DNA of 64,000 nt from Flectonema sp. DT1601 (lineage: Eukaryota > Euglenozoa > Diplonemea > Diplonemida > Diplonemidae), in contig OZ025804.1 of the NCBI GenBank assembly GCA_964019425.1, positions 124,001-188,000 of the forward strand, in the 5' to 3' direction. How positions within the stretch are numbered: the stretch's first letter is position 1; each line of letters starts with the position of its first letter. The translations under genes and the position numbers were made by a program. This document shows positions 20,452-29,900 of the stretch, piece by piece. The notes beneath the pieces are model-generated. The model searched no databases. It was not told the DNA's origin and saw only the letters and a program-made list of their open reading frames with translations.

Positions 20452-20642
20452 ATTTAAAATTCGTGAAAAAGGTATGCGCGAAACGGGGTTCGAAATCTGA
20501 TAAATGGGTGTGAATTAAGAATTGGTATTAAGAAACTAATAATCATAATGTTGGATTTACATTATGGGAACGCATCGAAAAATTCGATGCTTGGTGAAAC
20601 GGTGCTTTGGGATGCTGCAAATTACTGAAATATATTTAACAG
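20452..20642 (-). repeat. Direct repeat A1 (191 bp), outer end of the element
   Basis: Partner of A2. Ends at ACAG (20639-20642), after which the interrupted Family I leader resumes with AAACTGTAGC. Confidence 0.85.
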
Positions 20643-20896
20643 AAACTGTAGCTTTAGAATCGTTTTTTTTTTTTTTTTTTTTTTTTGTGTGCACAGCAGG
20701 TTCCTTCGACCTGCTTTGCTGTTTGCGCTGTTAGGCGCGGTTGTTCTTTCTTTCTTCTGTAAACTTTCTTTTTGTGGGGATTGGGGATGGGATGGGGGGT
20801 TCCCGTAGGCTTCGTATCTTCTTTGTTTTCTTTGTTTATCAATTACTAAAGAGTTCAGTTTACTTCCTCATTTGGTCTAAGAACCGCATCTTTAAA

Positions 20897-23800
20897 TTAT
20901 GGATTTCCAGGTCTTCCGAGCATTTCAGCTATTTGGTCCAGTACCACTACAAAGTTGGACATGCTGCGTTGATTCTCCTTTAAGAAGCAGTCCTCTACTT
21001 TACTCACTACTTCACCAGTTTCGGTATTAATCATGCTGTGTATGTACAATGATCTCATCTTTTGGATACACCAGTGGTTGCACTTGAAAAGCACATGATG
21101 CGGTGTTGCAGTATCTCCATGACAGAAGATGCACTGTTCGTTTATTCCTTTTAGTTTAAGAGATCTACAGTGTCCAACTCTGAAGCGGGACATTAGGACT
21201 TCTTGTGGTCTCGTCAGTTCTTCTATAAAAGGTGGATGCCTCTGTTCGCCGGCTCCAATCCACTCCTCTCGTTTTCTTCTCTTGTGAAAAGTCATAAGGG
21301 TTCCCATATCCAGTCTAGTAACTAAACTCTCGAGTACCACACTGTCATCTGGAGGTTTCTTTATCGTACCTGCAGCGTGTTTTGCCACCTTGTCTGCTAT
21401 TTCATTATACAGCACATCCATATGTGCCGGGACATACTGCATGTTAATATTAACACCTCTGTGTTCCAGTTTCAGTGCTAACTTCCAGATTGATGCATTT
21501 GTAGCAGATTTCTGTTCTTCAGGTCCTCGCTCAAGTGCCTGTATTAGCGACATTGAGTCAGTTAGAATATGCGTCTTTGTTGTGGGAAGTATTCCTTCGG
21601 ATGCCTTTTTGTTTTTCAGGAGTATTCTCATCGCTTGTTCCACGGCTATCTGTTCAGTTCTGTAGGAGCTTCCTGCTACAGGTATTCTGAATCCGGTCAT
21701 GCTAACTTCCTTACCCTTCACTATTATCACAGATGCTCCTGACTTGGTCATGTACGTCTTCGTCCTATGTCTAATAGACCCATCTGTGTACACCTTCACG
21801 TCTTCAATTGGTAGACCGGCTTCTTTGTCTTTTGCCTCTTCTTTTCCAAAACAGTAATTGAATTCCATTGCATTAGTTACCTTCCATGATCGCATCTTAT
21901 AGTGCTTTGGATTGATTTCCGAGTGATACGAGCTTCTGTGTTTGTCGAGTCCCGGGATCCCCGACACATATTCATCCCAAACTATGCGACCCCAAGCTGT
22001 TTTTGGTGGGTAGTTTAGGCCTCCCTCCGTCATTGTGAGGCTACAAGCTGGTAGGTGGGGACTTAATTTGAATTCTTCATAGGCCCTACACATCTTGTAG
22101 CGTATGTGTTCTTGTAATTTCGGCATATCTGCTTCATGGTACAAGTTCCTCAGTCTGGTGCTTGGCAGACATCCCGTTACCTGTCTAGCGGCTCTGTTTA
22201 TTAAGATGTTTAGCCTCTCAAGACTGACGTCACCTCTCTTTGGCAGCAGCCAGGCAAAACTTTCAACCCCATAGAGCACTCTCGCCATTACAACAGTCAC
22301 CAGCACACAGATGAGGGTTCTCTTCCTGCATCCCATCCTGGAGAGTCTTAGCAGGAGCCCCAGTCCTCTGGAGGCTGCCGTCATCATCTTTCGCATGTGA
22401 GTTTTGAAGTCGAGGTTTTTGTCGTACAGAACTCCCAAGTATCTTACTACATCCGTTTCATGTAGTTTGTCCACCACCGAAAATGCAAAAGCCTTGAGAC
22501 CAGATCCAGTTCCTTGTAGCATCCTCAGGATGTCTCCTCTGGTGCGAACCTTTTGCAGTTGTGAGCATTTACTAGGTTCCATCTGCATGCCTACCAATAC
22601 AGTTTCTGTCGTCGGTAATTTTCGTTTTATTTTATGCTGCGGAACCACATAGAAATGTGTTATCGCCTTTTTAGAATTGCCTATAGTAGTTGAGTCCTGA
22701 TTATTTAGCATTTTTCGGATGGCCTCTGCTGTTGTGACGACATATTTGAAGGTGTGCCCCTCCGGGTATAGCACTTGTGGAGACTTATTTTCTTGGCTAT
22801 CGGTATCCGGCCTCACATGTATGAACTCTGTTTTACCCGGGCTCTTGTTTATACAAATGTGGGATGCTGCGGCCCAATTTGAGAAGATGCGTACTGCTGT
22901 GTTAGCTTTGTCCTCCAGTCCTTTAACATCTGGAGATGTCATCACGAGCCCAACATCATCTGCAAAGACTGCTGGTTTATACCTATTCAATTCTCGTATA
23001 AGGCTTTCGATGTATATCGAGAATAGCTGTGGTCCTAGGATACTTCCTTGGGGTACTCCAACTTGTATGTGTTTGAATGTTCCCTTTTCGCCGTTTACTC
23101 TGGTTGTGATCTTTCTCCCAGTCAAATAGCTCTGGACCCATCTTGTGTATTTCGCCGGTATCCCAACTTCAGACATCCTCTTCAGTAGAATTTTCGGTTG
23201 GACGGCATCGAATGCCTTCTGCAGGTCAAACGTCATTAACATCGATTCCCTACCTCGGTACCTTCCATCTAGTAGTCTCTCTGTTATCATGCAGAGATTT
23301 TCTACGGCACTGCGCCCTCTTTTATATGCGGCTTGCCGCGCACTCATTCTGTCTCCAAGTAAATGATGCATCCTTTCTGCCATCATCTTCTCAAACAACT
23401 TGCTTATTGCTGACGTCAATGTTATTGGTCGGTAAGAGAGTACACGTTTCTTGTCTTTTCCCGATTTTAAGATTGGAACTACTATCCCATACTTCCAAGA
23501 TCTCGGAACCGCCGACTTTTCCCAAGTCATGTTGAACAGCCGTAAGAGTTGCACCATAAATGTTTCTGGGAGTTTCTTTAACATAGTGTTCCACACCCCA
23601 TCCGGCCCGGGTGCTTTCTTGTCTTTTAATTTCTTGAGCTGTCGCTTTAGTTCTCTCATTGTGAATTCTTCATTGCCTTCGTCCCCTGGTTTGTTCTCAA
23701 ATACCAAGGAGGGCACTTCGTCGTCTACCAGATTGAATTGTGTCGCGTATGCCGTGGTAAATATGTCTGCCATTTCTTTTGGATCAGTTGTTGTACTGCC

Positions 23801-24862
23801 TTCATGTTCTAATTCGCTAATGTTATTATCAACAATGCCCCCTTCAAGTTGCTTTACTTTTCTGAAAGCCCATTGGTAGTCCATCCCAGTCATGTCACAT
23901 TCGATGATGTTTCTTTTAATTTTTCTGATGCCTTCCGCAATGGCATCCTTGTCAACTTTGTCCTGGTTGGGTTCATCAAGCAGTCTTTCTATTTCTGGAT
24001 CCCTCACTGAGAAGGTGGTTTGCGTCCTTTTCTTATAGCCCGGTATGGTTTGTTTCGCAGCCTTCAGAATTTCTACAGAGATCCTTGTTGCAAGTTTTTG
24101 CACTGTTTCAATATTCTTTAACTTCGTTGCCGCCGTCGTTAAAACCTCCGAGTATGCATGCCACTTTGCACACTTCCATTTCCATTGCCACATCTCGTTC
24201 GATTGTGGTTTGGTTTTCGTCAAGTGTATGTTTTCAATCTTTACACTTATTGGAAGATGGTCGCTACTCCATCCATTTAGCAGTCCTATGTTTGCCATCA
24301 TTGAATTATCCAGAGCAATAATATCTGGGGAGGATGAGCTCAATGGTCTCGTTATCTGCTGGGGCTCGTTTAATACTTCCATGGCAGCTTCTAATGACCA
24401 ATTATAGAAGCTTGTTCCTGCTGAATTCGTCTTTCCTTTTGACCAGATCTCATGATGTCCGTTGATATCGCCTGCTACCAGTGTTCCTGGCTCTGTTGGT
24501 AACTTCCATGTGTTTGCCGTTACGTTAGGCGGGTGATATACATTGTGTATTTTTAATGGCGGTGTTGATCGCAATTCTACAGATAGTATCTCAGTTTGGT
24601 CGTATGAGATGTCGGGGAGTTTAGTCACATAATTTGTAATATCCATTCTGACAAGTATGGCCAGACCTCGGTATCCTACCTTCAGAAGGCTGTCTCTTCG
24701 AATTATAATATAACCATCTATATTCAGAAGTTTTCCGTAATTGAGCCATGTTTCTTGTAGTAGAACAATTTCTGGCTTGTGCTCTCTTAACGATCGATTT
24801 AATTGGAAGAAGTTTTCATTTTGTAGTATCGATCTTATGTTATTAGACCAAATCTCAATCAT
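20897..24862 (-). CDS. Divergent Family I ORF2: endonuclease / RT / RNase H (1321 aa)
   Basis: Homologous along its whole length to the 1305-residue ORF2 of copies 2 and 3, but with many substitutions. Motifs: MIEIWSNNIRS, QETW, AGDINGHH, SSPDIIALD, SSDHLP in the endonuclease; APGPDGVW, SYRPITLTS, FDLQKAFD, GVPQGSILGP, FADD in RT; a spacer of about 115 residues before YLGVLYDKNL; VYTDGS, RTEQ, LTDS and EIADK in RNase H; CIFC...HH...C knuckle. No stops. The start ATG lies inside the last codons of ORF1: the overlap is ATGATTGA (8 nt, 24855-24862), a different register from the ATGA of the other copies. Confidence 0.9.
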   Translation of the reverse strand: MIEIWSNNIRSILQNENFFQLNRSLREHKPEIVLLQETWLNYGKLLNIDGYIIIRRDSLLKVGYRGLAILVRMDITNYVTKLPDISYDQTEILSVELRSTPPLKIHNVYHPPNVTANTWKLPTEPGTLVAGDINGHHEIWSKGKTNSAGTSFYNWSLEAAMEVLNEPQQITRPLSSSSPDIIALDNSMMANIGLLNGWSSDHLPISVKIENIHLTKTKPQSNEMWQWKWKCAKWHAYSEVLTTAATKLKNIETVQKLATRISVEILKAAKQTIPGYKKRTQTTFSVRDPEIERLLDEPNQDKVDKDAIAEGIRKIKRNIIECDMTGMDYQWAFRKVKQLEGGIVDNNISELEHEGSTTTDPKEMADIFTTAYATQFNLVDDEVPSLVFENKPGDEGNEEFTMRELKRQLKKLKDKKAPGPDGVWNTMLKKLPETFMVQLLRLFNMTWEKSAVPRSWKYGIVVPILKSGKDKKRVLSYRPITLTSAISKLFEKMMAERMHHLLGDRMSARQAAYKRGRSAVENLCMITERLLDGRYRGRESMLMTFDLQKAFDAVQPKILLKRMSEVGIPAKYTRWVQSYLTGRKITTRVNGEKGTFKHIQVGVPQGSILGPQLFSIYIESLIRELNRYKPAVFADDVGLVMTSPDVKGLEDKANTAVRIFSNWAAASHICINKSPGKTEFIHVRPDTDSQENKSPQVLYPEGHTFKYVVTTAEAIRKMLNNQDSTTIGNSKKAITHFYVVPQHKIKRKLPTTETVLVGMQMEPSKCSQLQKVRTRGDILRMLQGTGSGLKAFAFSVVDKLHETDVVRYLGVLYDKNLDFKTHMRKMMTAASRGLGLLLRLSRMGCRKRTLICVLVTVVMARVLYGVESFAWLLPKRGDVSLERLNILINRAARQVTGCLPSTRLRNLYHEADMPKLQEHIRYKMCRAYEEFKLSPHLPACSLTMTEGGLNYPPKTAWGRIVWDEYVSGIPGLDKHRSSYHSEINPKHYKMRSWKVTNAMEFNYCFGKEEAKDKEAGLPIEDVKVYTDGSIRHRTKTYMTKSGASVIIVKGKEVSMTGFRIPVAGSSYRTEQIAVEQAMRILLKNKKASEGILPTTKTHILTDSMSLIQALERGPEEQKSATNASIWKLALKLEHRGVNINMQYVPAHMDVLYNEIADKVAKHAAGTIKKPPDDSVVLESLVTRLDMGTLMTFHKRRKREEWIGAGEQRHPPFIEELTRPQEVLMSRFRVGHCRSLKLKGINEQCIFCHGDTATPHHVLFKCNHWCIQKMRSLYIHSMINTETGEVVSKVEDCFLKENQRSMSNFVVVLDQIAEMLGRPGNP

Positions 24863-26543
24863 TTTGACAGTGGTTTTGGTTTGCTGTTACTTGGTGGGTA
24901 GTTCCGCTTAGCCCTACCTTGGCTTCTATCTTGTTGACGGCGGTTGCAATTTGAGATATTGCATTCAACATTAGTTGATAGTTTTTAACAATCATTTCTT
25001 CATTTTTCTTTGTCGCATTGGTCAGTCCTTCAATTATCTGCGTCATTTTTGACATCGTTTCATCCAATCTAGTTTGCAAGTCAGCTACCTCAGTTTGTAA
25101 TTTTGCTAGCGTCTCGTCAGTTCTTTCCTTCATAGTCTTGAGACCATCTTCTACTTTCTTCAGTTCTTGCGTTTTTCCCTGCGATGGGGGCAGTTTATTT
25201 TCTTGTTTTTTGGGCTGCTTGTTTCCTTGCAGTGTCTTTTTAGTTGCTTCCGCATAAGATATTTTCGCATCTCGATACTTTTGTACGGCTGGTTTTGGTT
25301 GTTTTTGGTCTTCTGGCAGCTCCATTTTCTCAATAGACATCAGGGTCTCACCACATTGTAAGAACTGGCTTTTCGGACTTTTATCGAGGGCGACCAAGAA
25401 GTCGCCTTTCTCCATGCGAATAAATTTAGAATTTAATCCCGCTTCCAAGAGCATTCCCTGGAGCCGGTTCGACCACCTGTACTGTGCACCACTGATACGG
25501 TACAGTCCAGCACCGTAGACTTGCGCAGCGAATTTTCCGGCACCCTTCCGTACTTTCTCTACGTTTGCAGAGGCACTCACCCTTATCCCTATCTTCCCAT
25601 AGTTGGTAGTCAGCCCCATGCACATGTCTTGTTGTGCCTTCAGGACTCCCATGGCTTCCTCATTCGAAGTTTTCCTGTCAAGCCATACTGTTTCATAGAC
25701 ATGCTTGGTCAGGCCCTCTATCGATTTTATCCTGAAGTAAACTTTGTTACTCCCTGAGTTGTGCATCAGTGCGATTGCTGCCTTTTCATCATTTGGTAGG
25801 ACTGTGACTTCACTAAAATCCCCCTTTCCAACTATCCGGAATGTCCTTGTGTCGACCCGTCCCTGATCACCCACCACTGCCTTGATTTTTGCAGTAAGCG
25901 ATGCTGGGTTTCTGATAGCATCTCCTCCTAGCTCCTTTGTTGTAGCCCACGCGATGAGTTCGTGAGTGATCGGTGGCTTTATGTTTGTTGCCACTATTAG
26001 TGTTGGGGTGTAGGTTGCTCCGGTAAAAGTCACAAACCACCATGATCTTATTCTTATTTGTCCATCAAATTGGACCGGCGTTTGTATCTGACTGCAGTCA
26101 GTTGCGTGTTTTAGGGCACGTTTTGGAGGTGGCCGTGTGAACACCATCGTCAGTTGCTTCGTTTTGCTGGCCTTTTCGAAGTATTGTTCGTCCAGGCTTC
26201 TTCCTTGTTGAGCCAATGAAAGTATAATTCCATTGGTTTTGCTGTTGAGGTCATCAGTTGGCTGGAGAATTTTGCAATTAAAATGCTCCTTGTTGAGTTT
26301 CGGTGGTGGTCCATTCAAGATCACCGTTGATCTTCTTTGTGCCTCTTTGATTTGAGGGCTTGATTGGGGTGCCTCATTTGACGGAGGGCTTTGTTTCGTT
26401 TTTAAAACACTTCCTTGTGCCTCTATGTTTTGAGGGCTTATTTGAATTGCCTCTTTGTTTTGAGGGCTTGTCTTTGTTTGAATTGCCTCCTTGTTTTGAG
26501 GGCTTGCTTGAAATGCTGCTGGAGGTCCTACTGCGGTCACCTC
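24855..26543 (-). CDS. Family I ORF1 of copy 4, 5'-truncated and chimeric
   Basis: The frame is open to 26594, but the first ~17 residues of that longer frame come from flanking DNA; element sequence starts at VTAVGPPAAFQ. The part up to about residue 180 (SPQNKEA repeats, GPPPKLNKEHF, FTRPPPKRAL) is almost identical to copies 1-3. From the WWFVTFTG block on, the protein is the diverged version, including WLDRKTSNEEAMG and a C-terminal coiled coil (about 470-560). The basic N-terminal helix is missing. It may still be translated from a flanking ATG, but that is not shown. Confidence 0.7.
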   Translation of the reverse strand, partial: EVTAVGPPAAFQASPQNKEAIQTKTSPQNKEAIQISPQNIEAQGSVLKTKQSPPSNEAPQSSPQIKEAQRRSTVILNGPPPKLNKEHFNCKILQPTDDLNSKTNGIILSLAQQGRSLDEQYFEKASKTKQLTMVFTRPPPKRALKHATDCSQIQTPVQFDGQIRIRSWWFVTFTGATYTPTLIVATNIKPPITHELIAWATTKELGGDAIRNPASLTAKIKAVVGDQGRVDTRTFRIVGKGDFSEVTVLPNDEKAAIALMHNSGSNKVYFRIKSIEGLTKHVYETVWLDRKTSNEEAMGVLKAQQDMCMGLTTNYGKIGIRVSASANVEKVRKGAGKFAAQVYGAGLYRISGAQYRWSNRLQGMLLEAGLNSKFIRMEKGDFLVALDKSPKSQFLQCGETLMSIEKMELPEDQKQPKPAVQKYRDAKISYAEATKKTLQGNKQPKKQENKLPPSQGKTQELKKVEDGLKTMKERTDETLAKLQTEVADLQTRLDETMSKMTQIIEGLTNATKKNEEMIVKNYQLMLNAISQIATAVNKIEAKVGLSGTTHQVTANQNHCQND

Positions 26544-26640
26544 AAAGACAAAACAAAGAAGTGAAAAGAACAAAAACAAAGAGTCTGGAAGCACAAACGA
26601 GTGTAACCAAAAGAAAAGAAAAATTCTTTTTTTAGCTTTT
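26544..26640. other. A-rich flank between Family I copy 4 and Family II copy A
   Basis: About 100 bp with no gene. It does not contain the AAAACCCTA motif found beside the other Family II copies, so the 3' target duplicate of copy A has been lost or A entered differently. Confidence 0.5.
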
Positions 26641-26673
26641 TTCTTTTTTTTTTTATTTATTTATTTATTTATT

Positions 26674-26982
26674 TAGTCACATCCCCCCTGTCTTTCCACT
26701 TTATTTTTCTTCATTCTGAGCATTCTTGCCCTTCTTATTTTTTGATAAAGTAAACAATTAAAAACAAGCGCAACTGTCCTGAGTCCGTTGGAGGACTTCC
26801 CCGGATAGGAATCTCAAGACACAGTTAATATAAAGCGAAGGATCAGTACAGGGACGGTGGCCAAAGACCACTGGGTTACCTACGAGCCATGAAGCTCTGC
26901 GGATGTCCTCAGAGAAATTAGGAGATGATTAAGGAGTGTGATAAGGAAGAATGATACTAATGAATTAGCAACTACCAATCAG
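26674..26982 (-). other. Structured 3' UTR of Family II copy A
   Basis: Shared with copy B (about 30899-31184) and copy C (about 35220-35542). An 8-bp stem pairs 26776-26783 with 26813-26820. The equivalent arms are 31002-31009/31039-31046 in B and 35320-35327/35357-35364 in C. Paired positions change together between copies. A second hairpin (GTGG-ccaaaga-CCAC) is invariant, and a third (GAGC-catgaa-GCTC) is present in A and B and altered in C. The likely role is recognition by the element RT. Confidence 0.6.
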
Positions 26983-29900
26983 TTAACAGTTTGATAAGCC
27001 TGTTCGTTGTTCCAAATGCCATAAGTAGCCGGCTAGGGCGTGAAGATTTCTCGTCGCAAACATTATTGAAAGATTTAGTTTGGTCTCGGAGATTCTCGCT
27101 TCCTGAATGTTTGATCTAATTGTTCCTTCTCTAATGCGGACCACGTCACCATCCTCGCAATCAAATATTAGATGTCGGGCAGAAGAGTCTGTTCTTTTGC
27201 AGAAGGGGCACTTTATCGGTAGTTCATTTACCCTGAGCAGGGGGTGAGAGCCCGTTCTGAACCTGGCTATCCTTATCTCTGATTCTCTCAGCATGTCCTT
27301 GGGGTATCGAGCCGCTCTCAGGCCTCCGGTAGCATCAAGATATTGCCTAAGCATCACCCGTTTGATCGGTGGTTTCGCCCTTGTTGAACCCTCCATAATC
27401 TTACCAAACAGCTTTCTGTTAGCTTCCCTCGCTATCCTTGACTTATGTGCGAAGAAGTCCATAGTCGTTGACACCGGCTTGCTCTTAACATCTTTTGAGA
27501 TCTTTTTCGCCAGTTCATCTGCCTTGTCATGCGGTTCAATTCCCACATGAGCTGGGATGAATTGGAGGTGAACGAATGAGTCTAATTTTCTTATCCCTTC
27601 TAGTATCGAGAGAGAGTTCAGCTTCCTCTGAGCCGCAATTCCACCACGCAGCTCATCCAGATTGGATTTAGAATCACTGAAGACTCTCGTGATTCCAGAT
27701 CTGGGACCCAAGACAGAGGTTGCTTTTTCAAATTCACTTATTAACAGCTTCAGAGTTACCTGTTCAGCTTTATAACTACTTTCCGTTGCAACAAGTCTCG
27801 ATGCCATGGTCCGTTCACACGGCGTGATCTGCACTGCCGCTGCGCCTGCCGTGTAGTTGACAGGGTCGTGGGATCCGTCAACAAAAATGGACGAGGTACA
27901 AGGCCTAAGTTCGCTGCAGTACTCCTCGAACTTAGCCTTGTCCACTTCAGCAACACAGGTCTTCGAATGTCCATATCCGCAAGATATCTCCAGGTTCGGA
28001 ACATCTATCCATGGCTCGATGCTGTCAGGCATGACAATCCCTTGGATCTCCATATTACGGTCCTCGGCCGGTAAAGTTGAACTCCAAGTTCCACTAGCGA
28101 TTCCCTTCGTAGAAGGAACCCAATCCAGTGACCGATACCTAAATAAGGCAATCCTGGCTTGCTTCTCAATCTGCAGTCTCATCGGGAGTATGTTCGCCTC
28201 CCACAGTAACGGAAGGGACCTTGTGTTGAAGCCGCAGCCGGTGATCTTTCTAGCTATCTCCCTCAGATTCAGGTCAATAGGTTTAAGCTGTTCATCTGTC
28301 AGGAAAGGTCCATAGCTCTCAAGCCCATACAGAATCCTTGAGAGGATGTACAAGTTCTTGATCATGTTCAGCGTTTTGAAATCAAAGTTGAATAGCTCCA
28401 ACTTTCGAAGCAGAACAAGTCCCTTCCTCGTCTCATCCAGTAGTTTATCCACTTGTGTACCATATGTAAGGTCATCGTCAATATGGACACCCAAGTACTT
28501 AACACTATCCACCATCGGCATGAGTACGGCAGTCAGCAACTTCACCCAGGTCGGATCCGGACCCACTGGCATCAGTTCAAGAAGTTCACTTGCCTTCGTA
28601 ACCTCCGTATCACCCAGCTTGAGGATCATCGCCCCATTTCCAAGTAATGGCCTACCTTCTTCATTTGACCGAATCATCCCAGCCAGTTCCTCCCTACTGA
28701 TCCGAAAGAAGTTCTCTCCTGACGTTCTGGGGAATCCCAGTCTCCAATACATATTCCTAGGACAGTCCACCGGCATCCCGCAGGTCTTCGAAACCGACAG
28801 TGCCATGTCATTATCTTTGCACCAACGATCCACTAACCCAAGGACTAATTGCGCCATCCGGTAAGTTACTTTAAAATCCTTATTCGAAACCACACAAGCT
28901 GTGTCGTCTGCGTAGAGTGCTGAAACACATCCGGTCTTCTCAAGTTTCTTAGCCAGGTCGTCGACATATATCAGATAAAGGAGAGGCCCAACAATCGACC
29001 CTTGCGGAACACCTTTCGTCACAGTTCTGTATGCGCTCAGATTGCCATTGACACTAACCTTTGCCTTCCTTCGCGTCAGAAAGTTAGCGACCCATCCGAT
29101 GAATGGTGAAGGAATCCCCATCGTCACCATTTTAGCAATCAGTTTAACATGATTTATCCTATCAAATGCCTCAGTGAAGTCGAAAGAGAGCAGTATCGAA
29201 CTCTTGCCACCTTTTCTCGCACCATGAAGCGCATTGACCAGCAGTGAGATTTGCTCGCAAGTATTCCTACCCCTTCTGAAACCTGCCTGAATGGAGGACA
29301 AGGCATTATTTGACGTCAACCAATACATTAGCCTGTCGTAAATTATCCGTTCAAGCATTTTACCGACTACAGATGTCAACGTGATCGGTCTGTAGCTGGA
29401 TAGCTTTTCTTTGGGTTTACCCGGTTTGTATACCGGTTTGATCATACCCTCTTTCCAGACCTTCGGAACTCTAGCTGAGAGCCAGGAGTCGTTGAACACC
29501 GCTAAGAGAAAACGTCTACCGGTTGCAGAAAGGTTCTTCAGCATCGCCCCGTGGATTCCATCAGGACCAGGAGCCTTACCAGTTTTAACCTTCTTGATGG
29601 CGCGCTCAAGCTCAGACATCACCAGAGGTCCACAAGCACCTACGTAATCACTTGGCTTCAGCTTCGAAGATTTCAGTTGTTTCCTGACAGAGGTCTTAAC
29701 GAACTGATCGAGAAATTTACTGGGGAGTTGGTCCTCACTGAATTCAGGGATTTGGACGTCCTGTCCCCCATCGGCATCCAAGTCCTTAATCTTCTTAAAG
29801 GCGAATGCAAAACCTTCACCTTGTGCAAGTTTCTCAGCAACGAATTTTCCCTTCGCTTGTTTGGTCTCAGGGGTTGAGGAATTCCACATTCTCCTCCTCT

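Larger units (their letters stand above)
18753..20642 (-). mobile_element. Tyrosine-recombinase-type (DIRS-order) retroelement remnant with split direct repeats
   Basis: The insertion splits the 5' UTR of Family I copy 3. On the minus strand the order is A1 (20452-20642), RT-RNase H fragment, B1 (19211-19413), A2 (19020-19210), 64-bp spacer, B2 (18753-18955). A copies are 191 bp and B copies 203 bp, with near-perfect identity. A1-ORF-B1A2-B2 is the split-direct-repeat layout of Ngaro/VIPER/TATE elements (family knowledge). Both ends and the internal B1/A2 junction carry ACAG, also present once in the empty site, and there is no longer target duplication, which fits recombinase-mediated integration of a circle. 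No recombinase or gag gene remains. Two tandem units of 458 and 1432 bp, each starting TAATTATC and ending TTTAACAG, is the alternative reading. Confidence 0.72.
12527..20662 (-). mobile_element. Family I non-LTR retrotransposon copy 3, intact ORFs, 5' UTR interrupted by another element
   Basis: Tail at 12527-12537, 3' UTR to 12925, ORF2 and ORF1 open, 5' UTR at 18703-18752. The rest of the 5' UTR (AAACTGTAGCTTTAGAATCG) resumes at 20643-20662, after an insertion of 1.89 kb. Copy 2 has the uninterrupted version of this leader at about 12490-12512. In the 3' UTR, CTTT expansion is replaced by about 135 bp of unrelated sequence (12614-12747). Confidence 0.88.
20663..26543 (-). mobile_element. 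Family I non-LTR retrotransposon copy 4, divergent subfamily with a chimeric 5' part
   Basis: Tail T-run 20663-20686, 3' UTR to 20896, ORF2 20897-24862, ORF1 from 24855. From about 26059 to 26543 the DNA is nearly identical to copies 1-3, whereas everything downstream (ORF1 core and ORF2) is clearly diverged from them though homologous. The copy stops at the GGTCACCTC of ORF1 near 26543; beyond it is unrelated A-rich sequence. It is therefore a 5'-truncated mosaic. Confidence 0.82.

Noticed and set aside
26544-26594. N-terminal hydrophobic extension (LFLFFSLLCFVF) of copy 4 ORF1 as a signal peptide
   Set aside because: It is encoded by flanking DNA beyond the truncation point of the element, and other copies have a basic N-terminus instead.
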